In this document: piece by piece, positions 11,544 to 23,777 of the stretch
Numbering within the stretch: the stretch's first letter is position 1
Layout: each line of letters starts with the position of its first letter
Assembly: GCA_021521415.1 (NCBI GenBank)
Contig: JAIQDT010009192.1
Coordinates: 1 to 64,000 of the forward strand
Direction of reading: 5' to 3'
Length of the DNA stretch: 64,000 nt
Source of the DNA: Bidens hawaiensis
Taxonomy: Eukaryota > Streptophyta > Magnoliopsida > Asterales > Asteraceae
Program-made: the position numbers and the translations under genes
The notes under the pieces: model-generated
Databases searched by the model: none
What the model was told of the DNA's origin: nothing
What the model saw: the letters and a program-made list of their open reading frames with translations, nothing else

Positions 11544-12276
11544 TTACATGATTACGATTACATAGACTCCAAGATTTCTAGAATTACAAAGATGATGACT
11601 ATGCGAAAGATGAGGGTATTCCTCCTTCATCTTATCCTCTCGCTCCCATGTGAACTCGGGTCCACGATGGTTGTTCCAACGTACCTTGACTATGGGTATC
11701 CGGCTTCGCTTAGTCCTTTTGACTTCTCGATCTAGGATCTCGACAGGTTCCTCAACAAAGTGTAGTTTGTCGTCGATGCGAACCGTGTCGATCGGGATTT
11801 GAGCGGTCTCGTCAACGAGGCACTTTTTGAGTTGCGACACATGAAAAACGTTGTGAACACGGCTGAGTTCTGGAGGCAATTCCAAGCGATAGGCTACGGG
11901 TCCGACCTTTTCGATGATCTTGAAAGGTCCTACGTACCTTGGAGCAAACTTTCCCTTTTTCCCGAAGCGAACAATGCCCTTCCAGGGGGAAACTTTGAGC
12001 ATTACGCGATCGCCTATTTGGAACTCCAGAGGTTTGCGGCGTTTGTCAGCGTAATACTTGTGTCGACAGCGGGCGTCCTTAAGTCTTTGCTGGATGATGG
12101 CGATACTGTCAGTGGTTTCCTGTATCAGTTCCGGGCCGAGGATTTGAGAATCTCCGGTCTCGGACCAACACAGTGGAGAACGACATTTCCTGCCATAGAG
12201 TGCCTCGAATGGTGCGCATTTGATGGTAGCATGATAGCTGTTATTGTATGAGAACTCTGCAAGAGGAAGGTGAGTC
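11544..12276 (-). pseudogene. Element D integrase C-terminus and chromodomain (frame-shifted from pol)
   Basis: This frame continues integrase after the frameshift near 12277. From the internal Met at 12002 it encodes 152 residues: an integrase C-terminal segment (about residues 1-60, with the words [10 protein letters not shown] and [11 protein letters not shown]) and a chromodomain (about residues 83-131, [11 protein letters not shown] ... [14 protein letters not shown]). Chromodomains of this clade are thought to steer integration to heterochromatin. The frame stays open up to about 12275, which places the lesion there. It ends at 11544 and is followed by about 0.9 kb of 3' untranslated sequence with three hairpins. 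Confidence 0.85.
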
Positions 12277-14857
12277 TCCAGCTACTACCGAATTCAAGGA
12301 TACAGGCTCTGAGCATATCCTCCAGGGTTTGTATGGTCCTTTCGCTCTGTCCGTCCGTTTCAGGATGATAGGCAGAGCTAAGTTTCACACTTGTCCCAAA
12401 GGCTTTCTGAAATGACTTCCAGAACCTTGACGCAAAAGAGGGGTCACGGTCAGACGTGATGCCCTTAGGCACACCGTGACGGGTTACGATCTCACGAATG
12501 TAAATCCGCGCCAGCTTCTCCGTAGTGTAGTCCTCGCGGACAGGGAGAAAGTGGGCAGACTTGGTCAAGTAATCCACGATAACCCAAATCGTATCATAAC
12601 CGCTGGGTGTCCGCGGGAGTTTGGTAATGAAGTCCATAGCGACTTCGTCCCACTTCCACTGCGGTATGATCGGTTTTTGTAACAGGCCAGATGGTCTCTG
12701 ATGTTCAGTCTTGATCCGCGAGCATGTTAGGCACCTACCGACGTACAAAGCTATGACTTTCTTCATACCCGGCCACCAGAAGTGAGACTTGAGATTCTGA
12801 TACATTTTATCACTGCCTGGGTGAATAGAGTATCTGGATTTGTGCGCTTCGTTCAGGATAAGTTCTCGAAGTGGTTCAGAGTTTGGAATCCACATGCGAT
12901 TTAAGTAGTAAAGTATACCATCATACTTGGTTTCAAACTTCCGTTCGGCACCGCAAGATAGCATATTTTTGAGATCACCACCAGCAATCGCTTGCTTTTG
13001 AGCTTCAAGAACCAAGGAGGGAAGATTGGACTGAATACGGATCGCATGCAACTGGGTCCTTTCCTTGCGACTTAACGCGTCAGCCACTACGTTAGCCTTT
13101 CCAGGGTGGTAGCGGATTTCGCAGTCGTAGTCACTTAGGAGTTCAACCCATCGACGTTGTCGCATGTTTAGCTCCCTTTGGTTGAGGATGTGTTGTAGGC
13201 TCTTGTGGTCGGTGAAGATGACACATTTCGTACCGTATAGGTAGTGTCTCCATATTTTTAAGGCAAAGACCACAGCACCCAATTCCAAGTCGTGGGTGAC
13301 ATAAATCCTCTCATGACTCTTGAGTTGGCGCGAGGCATAAGCGATGACCTTACCGCGTTGCATTAAGACGCAGCCTAGACCTTGGCTCGAGGCGTCGCAA
13401 TAAACAACAAAATCATCGTTACCCTCAGGAAGTGACAGGATTGGTGCATGACAGAGTTTATGTTTCAATGTTTGGAAAGCCTCTTCTTGCTCTTGGTTCC
13501 AAATGAATGGTTCCCCTTTTTGAGTTAACATTGTGAGAGGCAATACGATCTTTGAAAAGTTCGAGATGAATCGACGGTAGTACCCAGCTAAACCAAGAAA
13601 TGAACGAATTTCGGTTGGCGTTGTAGGCGCTCCCCAATTTTTGATGGCTTCAATCTTGGCAGGGTCGACATGAATGCCTTCCTTGTTAATGATGTGACCT
13701 AAGAATTGAACTTCCCTTAGCCAGAATTCGCATTTGGAGAATTTGGCGTAGAGTTGCTCTTTCCTCAGCAGATCCAAGGTAAGCCTGAGATGAAGCTCAT
13801 GGTCGGCTTTAGAGCGGGAATAAACGAGAATATCGTCAATGAAGACGATAACAAACTGGTCCAGGTATGGACGACAAACGCGATTCATGAGATCCATGAA
13901 CACCGCAGGGGCATTCGTCAAACCAAAAGGCATGACTAGGAACTCGTAGTGTCCATAACGAGTTCTGAAAGCGGTTTTCGCGATGTCGTCCTCCATGACG
14001 CGTACTTGGTGATAACCTGAGCGTAGGTCGATCTTGGAAAAGTAAGTGGCTCCTTGCAGCTGGTCGAAAAGATCGTCAATCCTTGGTAATGGATACCGAT
14101 TCTTGACCGTGAGTTTGTTAAGCTCACGATAGTCTATGCACATCCGGAAAGATCCGTCCTTCTTCTTGACGAAGAGGACTGGAGCTCCCCATGGAGATGA
14201 ACTAGGGCGAATAAAACCCTTGTCTAGTAGTTCCTGTAGCTGGCTCGATAATTCCTGCATTTCTGACGGAGCCAAACGATACGGAGATTTTGCCACGGGG
14301 GGTGCACCGGGAACTAATTCGATGTGGAATTCGACTTGTCGGCTAGGAGGTAGTCCGGGTAAGTCTTTAGGAAAAACGTCTGGAAATTCACGCACAACGG
14401 GGACATCAGAGAGCTTCTTCCCCAAAGATTTCTTGATGGAGACATGAGCTAGGAAGGCGAGACACTTCTTTCGAAGGCATCGCCGAGCTTTAAAGCAGGA
14501 GATTAATTTCAGACATCTGCCTGATCTTTCTTCTTGAATAATTATGGACTCGCCAGAAGAACAAGGAACGCGAATAACAAAGGCAGCCTCCATCTTTTCG
14601 ATCCACTGGAGGAGACCAACGGCGCCTTCTGAACCGCTGAAGCTGGTGGGTTTGGTAGCCATGAAGTCCTTGTATGGCTTATTTGCTGGTTCATTTGTGT
14701 TCTGAGCTGGAATTTGGTTGGCCCCAGAGGTTCCTTCTTGCCTCAGCCCCTGGCTGATGGCTGTTACCATGCCTGGTAACACAGCCGCGATCTGCTGGGC
14801 TATAAGGTTGGCTAGATCAGCGGAGTCCAAGGGGGCGGGTGCACGTCTGGGAGGCAT
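12125..14857 (-). pseudogene. Element D gag-pol remnant: gag N-terminus fused in frame to RT-RNase H-integrase
   Basis: I take the ATG at 14857 as the start; an upstream extension only reads through a 34-T tract. The 910-codon frame has about 93 residues of gag N-terminus (starts MPPRRAP), then jumps near 14578 to the tail of protease and on to pol. Most gag, the zinc knuckle and the protease active site are absent. RT has its catalytic FIDD at about residues 339-342. RNase H has acidic residues in VYCDASS (about 487) and TDHKSL (about 551). Integrase keeps its HHCC finger (Cys 709 and 712) and D742, D803, E839 with the usual 35-residue D-E spacing. A one-base deletion near 12277 then shifts the frame into about 50 unrelated residues. 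RT and RNase H look catalytically sound. Confidence 0.93.
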
Positions 14858-14870
14858 TCTTGACAAAACG

Positions 14871-14904
<34 letters not shown>
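14871..14904. repeat. 34-bp A/T homopolymer upstream of D gag start
   Basis: Thirty-four A on the plus strand, which is a T tract 14 bp before the gag ATG on the sense strand. It lies in the 5' leader, not in coding sequence. Confidence 0.95.
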
Positions 14905-14905
<1 letters not shown>

Positions 14906-15128
14906 GAGCGTTAGATAGAATCGATGACACGCCAAAGATTAAGAATAGAGGACATAGATTATACCAAGAACACAGAATGACATGGCTCAAGAGATTAACA
15001 GTTAATATACAACACATAAGCACGCAGCACGTATATAAGTGTAGACATGTGATTGTGATGCATGAGCTATCTAGAGTCAAGGATCCTAGGTTATAGTCTA
15101 GGTCGGTTTCCTAATTCCCTATAACCAC

Positions 15129-15142
15129 TGGCTCTGATACCA
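15129..15142 (-). other. Primer binding site of element D
   Basis: The minus strand reads TGGTATCAGAGCCA three bases after the 5' LTR end. TGGTATCAGAGC is complementary to the 3' end of plant initiator methionine tRNA. Confidence 0.93.
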
Positions 15143-15145
15143 ATC

Positions 15146-17683
15146 TGTCACACCCCGATCGTGATGGCGGAACAATCGAGGCGCGGCGACTAAGTCGTGA
15201 TTGTTGAGCACAATAGTATAAAAGTCTAAATGCATAAACATAACCAAAATGTCAAATATTACACCATCCAGGTAACATGAAACAAATTGTTTTAATACAA
15301 AATATCAAGTTTCCAAACAACTCCTAGACTAGCCTTCATCTCTCTAAGGCCTCTAAACTTGCTAGGGATTTCTTGCTGCATTATTTCCTGAAAACATGTA
15401 ACAAACTGTCAACTACATAAAGTAGATGAGTGAATTCATAGGTTTAAAGAAAAAGAGTTTATACACAAACATACTAGTATAGGTTGTAGGGGTTTATATA
15501 TAGGGTGTACCTGCGGCTAACCCACCACTCCTACAACTTATACTACTATGTTTGGATATAATACCCGGTTTTAAGATGGTTTGTAAGAAAAGGGCTCTTG
15601 GTTTTCCCAAAGAGGTTTTTGTAGTAAGTAAAACATGAAATGTTCTCCTGGACTCTCAGCGGGCTTATTATTCTCCCATTAGAGTCGTTTGTGATAAGAT
15701 TACTCAAAGATTTGTGGTCTCCCAACGGTACATGTAGCACATAGCAGTTAAGCATAAATAAGGACATATAGATTTGAGCATGCTAAGTTTACTAGATAAA
15801 CCAACACCAAGATCCCACTGTTTACTAGTATCCAAGATGATGGTGAATAAATGATGATGATGATGAATGATGATGAAACTCAATGATCACACAAGACTTG
15901 ATTGATCCCACGCAAGACTTAAACCAAGACTACCTCGTTCTTGTCATCCAGGACTCAGCTAGGTTCTACCGAGAGTAGGATAGACTCCCCAAAGAATCCT
16001 GGGTTCCCTTGGTCCCTACCGAGACTAGTATAGGTCCTCAAGAGTTATGGATTTCACCGAGACTAGTATGAAATCCCAAGAGTTACGAGTGCCACCGAGA
16101 ATAGAATGCCACTCATGGTCGCGAGTTCTACCGAGAGTAGAATAGACTCTCGCGTCCAATTCAACTCATGATGCTTTGATCTCTAGATTTCCATGCTGAC
16201 ACAATGACTATGATGATATGAATATGATTCCCATTCCCATGATGTCAATGTTCATAGAATTTCCCATACTCATTGATTTCCAATGTTCTTAGATCTCCAT
16301 AAGTTGATGGGTTTTCCCCATGTTCATAGATTTCCAAAGTTTATAGATTCTTAAAAAGCTTGTGGATTTCCGCACGTGTGTAGAAATCCAAAAGTTTATA
16401 GTTTAAAGAGTGTTTGCATAAATGATTTTATCCAAACGTGTAAAGTTACCATGTTTCCACCCCATAGTTTTGAAAAGCTTAAATAGGGGCTATGAACTCA
16501 CCTTGATCTCGGGTTAGGATGGTGCTACAATAGATCTCCTTAGCCTAGAGTTGAACATATATATAAGGTTAACAACGTGCTATAAGTCTAAGAAAACGAG
16601 CTTACGCGGGCCTCGAGCAAAAACTGGGTTTTAAAGACGAAAACAGCTTGGTTCTGGCTTGATTCGATCGAATAGGAACACGTTCGATCGAATAGACACA
16701 CATTCGGTCGAATCTGAGGCACACTCGATCGAACTAGAAACACATTTGGTCGAACCAGTTGGAAAAACTCGTTCGGTCGAACATGGAACTTGTTCGATCG
16801 AATAGACACTCGTTCGATCGAATACGAAACTCATTCGGTCGAATGAGTTGGAGACCATTCGGTTGCTTTCCTATTCGATCGACTGGACTGATTCGATCGA
16901 CTGGTTCGATCGAATGAGTCTGATTCGACTCCTTCAAGCTGGGCGACGGAGAAACCTACGGGTTTTTCAGATTTTCCAGATTTTTGACCCAAAATCGAAG
17001 TTTTTGACATGGAAATGCTCGGGATTGAAAGGGCTATCGATTCCTAGTGATTTTAAACACAAAAGCCTGCATTTTGACACCAAAACAAGACGGTTTTTGA
17101 CCCGAAAACTCTAGAAACGAAAATGGGTGTTTTTGCTCGATTTGAGGCCGAAAATGGTTATGAAAATGGATGATTTTCAAGAAGATCTTACCAAGAATAA
17201 CAACAAACAGATTTGTGGACTCGGATTTGAAGTTTGAAGACTTTCTCTCTCTAGTTTCTCTCTCTAGAATGAGAGTGTTTGGGTGGGAAGTGTTGGTGGA
17301 AATGAAAGAGATGGTGTAAGAATACTTGATTTTCCGCTTAAATACTCGGGTGACTCGGGTTCGGGTTTAGGCTACCGACGGGTCAAGACTAGTCGAGTTC
17401 ATAAGTTTTTAAACAAACTAAAACTTTTTCAGCAAAACTTTTATAAAACCATTTTCCGAATAATTATTTGAAATCTTTTTAAATAAGAACATTTAATTTT
17501 TCGAAAGCATAAAAATTAATATTTTTCAGGCGTAAATGTCGTTTTACAAAATAAACATTTTAAATGATAAAAGCAGATTTTTCCAATGATATGGGTTCCG
17601 AACTTATCGTCCAGAATCCCAAAGTCTATAGTTTCCGATGATTTCACGATCCTAGTTTACCAATCGAATTTTAGGGCGTTACA
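15146..17683 (-). repeat. Element D 5' LTR
   Basis: This 2538-bp copy is almost identical to 8082-10614. It contains the hairpin at 15466-15554, with a minus-strand TATATATAAACCCC at about 15491-15502 that I take as the candidate core promoter. On that reading R plus U5 is a little over 300 nt. It also contains the tandem array at about 15962-16160 and the TTCGATCGAA cluster. Confidence 0.95.
15466..15554. other. Hairpin module in D 5' LTR
   Basis: Same sequence and 89-nt length as 8402-8490. In the 5' LTR it overlaps the predicted transcription start region of the element. Confidence 0.75.
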
Positions 17684-17688
17684 CATAG
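17684..17688. repeat. TSD CATAG, right copy, of element D
   Basis: Matches 8077-8081. Joining the two sides restores an uninterrupted family A internal region. Confidence 0.95.
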
Positions 17689-17961
17689 CCTCGAAGTTAT
17701 AAAAATATTTTGAGATTGAGACATAGTCTCGGTATTTTGAGAGTGAAGCATAGCTTCGGAGGTGTGTGTGTGTGCATGACAAATAAAATAAACAATTAAT
17801 TAAACAGTGAAATAAGTACCTAATCTAGCTAGGCAGATACGTAAGCTATAAACAATCAAATAGGACACATCAGGTAAAAAAATAAACACGTATTGGGCTC
17901 CTAACATGTTACTAAGGCACCACTAACGACCTATCTTAAACCTTCGGCTCTAATACCAATC
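17689..17961 (-). mobile_element. Family A leader with primer binding site
   Basis: This is the part of the A internal region next to its 5' LTR (A2). The minus strand reads TGGTATTAGAGC at 17947-17958, one mismatch from the initiator-Met primer site, four bases after the LTR end. The leader is homologous in reverse to 51841-52110 in copy A4, where the primer site is unmutated. A (GT)n tract lies near 17761-17775. Confidence 0.85.
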
Positions 17962-18140
17962 TGTCATACCCCAACATACGGCGGAAATGTTAGGGCGTGA
18001 ACTGATTGCTCACAGCTTTTCAAAGGTTACTATCATGCATTATTAAAAGTTTTGATATCTATTAATAAATTTCAAAAGAAACAAATATTCATACAATATC
18101 CAAACAAAACAAAAGTGCATCAACAATCAAAATTCATAAT

Positions 18141-18492
18141 TAATATTTTTTCGTTAATTTTCTTCCAGCAAAAATCCTTAAGTGATCTTGTACTTCTGTT
18201 ACTTCACATCAAACGATGACCTGCATATGCGTTGAAAATAAAGTTGTTTTGTCAACATAAGGTTGAGTGGGCAACACAACATATTTAAATGTACATATAG
18301 TATATATAAAAATAACTAATATTTTCTCGTTAATTTTATTCTAGCATAAATCCTTAACTAATCTTGTACTTCAGTTACTCCACATCAAACGATGACCTGC
18401 ATATGCGTTGAATATAAAGTAGTTTTGTCAACACAAGGTTGAGTGAGCAACAACATATTTAAATGTACATAATATATGTATATATAATATAT
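18141..18492. repeat. Direct duplication of about 176 bp inside LTR A2
   Basis: Two copies start with TAATATTTT..CGTTAATTTT at 18141 and 18317 and run through GATGACCTGCATATGCGTTGA. A1 and A3 have at most one copy. Confidence 0.85.
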
Positions 18493-18618
18493 ATATAAAT
18501 ATGTAGTGCAACAAGTCATATGAGAATAACAAATTAACCAAATGAGCAAGTATAACTGAGATGTCGAAAAGCACAAAGTCTATAACGACTAGCGTATGAT
18601 CATACCATTCTGCGATTA

Positions 18619-20853
18619 TGTTAGGCCCCGTTACCGGTGCCTCACATTTGGACGTTGGATTTACTCATAAATGCAATTCTGAATATCAGAGTTAATAAAA
18701 ACATTCGCGGAATATAAAACACATTCAACCATTACATTACAAGACCATAAATCCTTGTCTTAACGAGCATTTAAATTATTTAAACATAAAACATTGTCTT
18801 TTAAATATCATAACATAACACTTCATTGAGATGCAAGTGTCTTCAAATCCATGCCATGTGCTTCCCCTCAAGCAAGTTGCCTCATTCTACTCAGCTGCGT
18901 GCATACTAAAAGTCAGCTACGCTGAGTGAGTTCTAGTTAAACAGACGACATTCAATACATTCACATACTGACATATGCACCCGAAGGTACATACCTTTAT
19001 TTACTTACATGCATACATACATTCGTACTCTCCTCCTTTCTTTAATACTTACGTAATACTTCCATTCGTACATATACGTTTTTAAGGGCATTTCGCCCTA
19101 TTAACTTCGCCGATATTATTAGGGTCGGTTCCCTACATTCGCCGATACTATTAGGTTCAGTTCCCTACATTCGCCGATACTATTAGGGTTGGTTCCCTGC
19201 ATTCGCCGATACTATGAGAGTCGGTTCCCTAAATTCGTACTACTATAACATACCTGTCCTTTTCATACTTTCCTTGACAATACGTGCAATCTCCAAAGAG
19301 CGTTCACGTACCATCAGCATATCATACATACATTATTCATACATCATATATATTCATACATACATCATTCATACATCATTCATACATCATAAATATTAGT
19401 CATACCTTTAACTACCACTTGACGGCACAAGCAATACCCGAAGATCGTTCACGCACCGTTAAGCAATCATCATACATAAATCATACAAGGCATACACTTA
19501 CCACCTAAGGTAAGTGTATTAACTATCGCATCGAGTATGCACACAGCCCCGAAAACATAACAAGGAAGTGTGGCTAGAAACTCACCTCAATGTGGTTACG
19601 TTCACCGTTTACGGTTATTCCCCTCTTTAGCTGTGCACGACTAACTGTATAACAATTACGCATATTAATTACTATCACTATCCATATCGTATTTCTAGTC
19701 CAATTATAACCCTCCACGAATGGGGGTACGGGGGAAGAGTCCCTGGCAGCAGGGTCTAGGGGCGGCAGCCCCTAGCAGGGTTCAAGGGGCAGAGCCCCTG
19801 GCTGGGGTCGAGCAGCCAGGTCAGCTTGGAAAAATTTTATTTCCATTAACTATTTTAACACATTTTCCATTAGAATTTTGAATCATTAATTAATTTACTA
19901 ACTTAAAGTTCAAGGGCTTCTTTCTAATTATATCATTCTTTACTAAGTCCTGGGACTGTTCTTGTCATTTCGTTAAACTTCTAATTCATTACTGGTTCAT
20001 AACGAATTGGCTTATCTTAGCGAACTGGTTCCTATAACGAATTGAACCCTTTAACGAACTAGACTCCTTAACGAATCAGTCCATAGCGAACCAGTCCATA
20101 TAACGAATTAGTTCATCTAATTCGTTATCTCTTCTAACGAACGGGCTATAACGAATCAACGGTAATTCGTTATCTTTTCTCCTTAACGAATCGAATACGA
20201 ACTGAAGCTAGTTCGTTATGTTTCCTTTAACGAATTACATGGAAAATCACCCCTAGTTCGTTAACTTCCCGTTAACGAATTAGGGTTAGGTCAGAAACAT
20301 TCTCTGACATTCCTTTATCCTCGTACCATTTCCGGCGCTGCTTTTCCGGCGCCGTCGCCCGAAAAACACCGTTTCGTCGGAAAAACGAGTTTTGACTGGT
20401 TTTTCACCGTTTTTCGCCCCGTTTGATCCGGATCTGAGCTAGGGTGACACCTAAGCTCATCTTAGGTTCGGTTTATACCCAATTCCACCCGGATCTCGTG
20501 GCTTAAACGGTTTAATGGTGTCGGCTCATCGTTTCGTGACCAATCTAACGGGTTTAAGCTCAAACAACATCATACTATCATTACCTTGGGTCGGGATCGG
20601 TTCTCCTTGGTGATTTCGGCTAGAGAGAGAAACTAGAGAGAGAGAGCTTAAGTGTGTGTTTTGATGGTGTATGGAATATGTGTGAATTGAAATTAAATGG
20701 GTGATTAAAGGTATATATAATTATTGATCATGGCCTTAAGCCCATGGTCTTTCCTTCTTTCTTTCATAACCCAATTCCATAACCCAAAACTAGCCCGACT
20801 CATTATAACTCATATTTCATTAATAACCAAAACTCGAAAAACGGGATGTTACA
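18619..20853 (-). mobile_element. Solo LTR of family B, copy B2, TSD GATTA/AATTA
   Basis: In plus orientation it begins TGTTAGGCCCCG and ends GGGATGTTACA, the reverse of B1. Flanks are GATTA (18614-18618) and AATTA (20854-20858), one mismatch. The empty site (GAGATTATGTTGGACC) is visible in A1 near 1425-1440 and in A3 near 23024-23040. It is 2235 bp with no internal region. Its tandem array is about four units of 33 bp (19085-19225, word TTCGCCGATACTATTAGGG). Confidence 0.92.
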
Positions 20854-22636
20854 AATTATGTTTGACCTCTCCGAATGCGGTTCACGTAAAGCATATAAGA
20901 ACATAAACAAGTAAGGTATAAGTTGTTAACACATAAGACAATAGTTGCAGTTTTGTGTATAAGTATATACGAGAAATATAAGTTTTACGCATATGTTCCA
21001 AAACGTGAGAAAACGAGTAAAATAGGGGAATGTGGTACTCACATGATCGGATGAACGAAATAAAGATGATGATGATGAGAGAAAGATAAATCCTTCGGGA
21101 TATACCGTCAGTGATTCCTAGTTAGATAAGGATAATATAAGATTAATTATAAAGATATAACCAAATTTGATGAATTAGTATCTCTGTGTGATTTGAGTTA
21201 TGATTGGGATTATAATATTATAGATTTGAACGATTGATTTATATAGTTAGAATCATTTGTGTTATTAGTTATAAATTCACCAATAACTATCCTTGATAAA
21301 ATATATAATCAAATATTTAAATAATTTAAATAGATATGTTTGAAATCATAAAATCTAAATAAATAAATGATTAAGTATACAAATTAAATAAAATAATTTA
21401 ATTAAATAAAAAGTGAGATATATTTTTAATTATTTGAATAAATAAAATACTAATAAATAAATAGATAATATGTAATTATTTAAATATAATATGTAGTAAG
21501 ATGTGAATCAATATTTTGTTTAAATCTTTTAAGGAAAAATTTATTTAATACGTTTATTGAATATAATATATATATATAATTGATATAAACAAATTTATAT
21601 AGATGTTTAACGGCGAGAAAAACACCAATATAGATGTAGGGTTTTAATAAATTCACGATAATTTATATACTTATAATACATATATATATATACACATATA
21701 TATACATATGCATAATCGAAAGCTTTTAACGAGATGTGAAAAGAAACACAACCTCTAATATTTCGTTTTAATAAAATAAGATTTTATTATTAATTAATAA
21801 TAATCTTAAAAGCCTTAAACAATTTACAACAATAAAAAAGTCACCAAGAACACAGACACAAACCAAACCAGCTGCCCCAGGCAGTTAGTTAGTTTTAGAA
21901 TAAGAATGAAAATATATAAACAAGCAGTCATGAATCCCTAACTGATTAAGAACCCTAATCTCAAATCGTTCAATCTGTTAAGTTCTTGTTCTATTCATGT
22001 TAAGGTTAATGATTTATAGATTCTAACTATCACATAACCATGATTAATTACCTGAAACGTTGTTGTATTGTTTGTGAACCACAAACGAAACCCCACGGCC
22101 CAAAGACGAAGAGATTAGACAAGATGCAGGTTTGGATAATCAAATTATGCATAGGGTTCTTGATTGCGCTGCATAAATCATTGTGTCTACCAAATTAATT
22201 GTGTTATCATCGTCTGTTATGGCATAATTCGTTTTATGAATGTGACGGGTTCTAAGAATAACAATACACTTTCAATTGATCGAGTTTCCAAAAATTGAGT
22301 TGTCGTTATAGCTTAATATTTATTTACAAACGATCCTTAGTGATCCATTCCATGTTAACAATGAAGATTTAGGCTCAAGATACAATCCGGTTGTGGTTAT
22401 GGGTCAAATACAAGTTTGGATAAGGGTTTGGGTTGTTTGGTCATGAATCTGGGTTAAAAAAATATATATTAATATAATTATTTTTCAGATTTCGCATATT
22501 GAACCCTGAACTTGTTAGATGGAAACATAAAGAGGTAAAACTATAGTTTAGGGTGAGTTGTGTATATGAATTAAGGTTATAAATATGTTTTAAACAAATG
22601 ATTAAACATAATACTATAACAATTAATTTAATTCGA

Positions 22637-22687
22637 TAATGAAGAGAATTAGTTTTATAACCGATCATCATTTTTTGATCATTAGTA
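22637..22687. repeat. 51-bp flank segment, copy 2, ending in TSD TAGTA
   Basis: Near-identical to 912-962. The junction with LTR A2 (GATAATGAAG) shares two to four bases with both partners, consistent with joining at microhomology. Confidence 0.85.
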
Positions 22688-23744
22688 TGCCACACCCCAA
22701 CCTACGGCGGAAATGCCGGGGCGTGTATAGATTGCTCACATCTTTTCAAAGGTTACTATCATGCACTATTAAAAGTTTCGATATTATATTAAATAAATTT
22801 CAAAAGAAACAAATATTCATACAATATCAAAAAAAAAAAAAAACAAAAGTGCATCAACAATCAAAAGTATATATAGTATATATAAAATGTACATATAGTA
22901 TATATAAAAATAAGTAGTGCAACAAGTCATATGAGAATAACAAATTAACCAAATGAGCAAGTATAACTAAGATATCGAGAAGCACAAAGGCTATAACGAC
23001 TGGCGTATGATCATACTATTATGAGATTATGTTGGACCTCTCCGAATGCGGTTCACGTAAAGCATATATGCACATAAACAAGTAAGGTATAAGTTGTTAA
23101 CACATAAGACAATAGTTGTAGTTTTGTGTATTTATATACGAGAAATATAAGTTTTACGCATATGTCCCCAAAACGTGAGAAAACGAGTAATATAGGGGAA
23201 TATGGTACTCACCTGATCGGATGAATGAGATAAAGATGATGATGATAATGAGATAAAGATAAATCCTTCGGGATATACCGTCAAGGATTCCTAGTTAGAT
23301 AAGGATAATATATGTTTAATTATATGATATAACCAAATTTGATGAATTAGTATCTCGGTGTGATTTGAGTTATGCTTGAGATTATAATATTATAGATTTG
23401 AACGATTTATTTATATAGTTAGAATCATTTGTCTTATTAGTTATAAATTCACCAATAACTATCCTTGATAAAATATATAATCAAATACTTAAATAATTTA
23501 AATAATATAAGATATGTTTGATATAATAAAATCTAAATAAATAAACGATTAAGTATACAAATTAAATAAAACAATTTAATTAAATAAAAAGTGAGATATA
23601 ATTTTAATTATTTGAATAAATAAAATACTAATAAATAAATAGATAATGTGTAATTATTTAAATATAATATGTAGTAAGATGTGAATCAATATTTTGTTTA
23701 AACCTTTTAAGGAAAAAATTTATTTAATACGTTTATTGAATATA

Positions 23745-23777
<33 letters not shown>

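Larger units (their letters stand above)
8082..17683 (-). mobile_element. Element D: young Ty3/gypsy chromovirus (Tekay-like) with gag/protease deletion
   Basis: A 9.6-kb retrotransposon on the minus strand with LTRs at 15146-17683 (5') and 8082-10614 (3'), initiator-Met primer site at 15129-15142, polypurine tract at 10615-10624 and TSD CATAG. By eye the two LTRs differ by about three substitutions, all C/T transitions, and four short indels in 2.5 kb. The insertion is therefore recent. Pol order is RT, RNase H, integrase, chromodomain, which is typical of chromoviruses; the long LTRs and the pol sequence fit the Tekay/Del clade. Most of gag and the protease are missing, and one frameshift separates integrase from the chromodomain. 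Transposition therefore probably relied on proteins from another copy, unless the lesions arose afterwards. Confidence 0.95.
17962..22636 (-). mobile_element. Family A LTR copy A2 (5' LTR), truncated at its sense start, with solo LTR B2 inside
   Basis: It begins TGTCATACCCC on the plus strand. It lacks the last ~85 bp seen in A1 and A3 (the TGTAACAACTCGG end on the sense strand). It is instead joined at 22637 to the repeated 51-bp flank. It carries a direct duplication of about 176 bp (from 18141 and again from 18317) that A1 and A3 lack. It also lacks the box-B-like stretch present at 24080-24090. It is more diverged from A1 than A3 is. Confidence 0.85.

Noticed and set aside
11799..12251. 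150-residue plus-strand ORF
   Set aside because: It is antisense to the integrase end and chromodomain of element D; a shadow frame.
14858..14935. Upstream extension of the D polyprotein with a run of Phe
   Set aside because: It only translates the homopolymer tract. The gag-type start MPPRRAP at 14857 is the sensible start.
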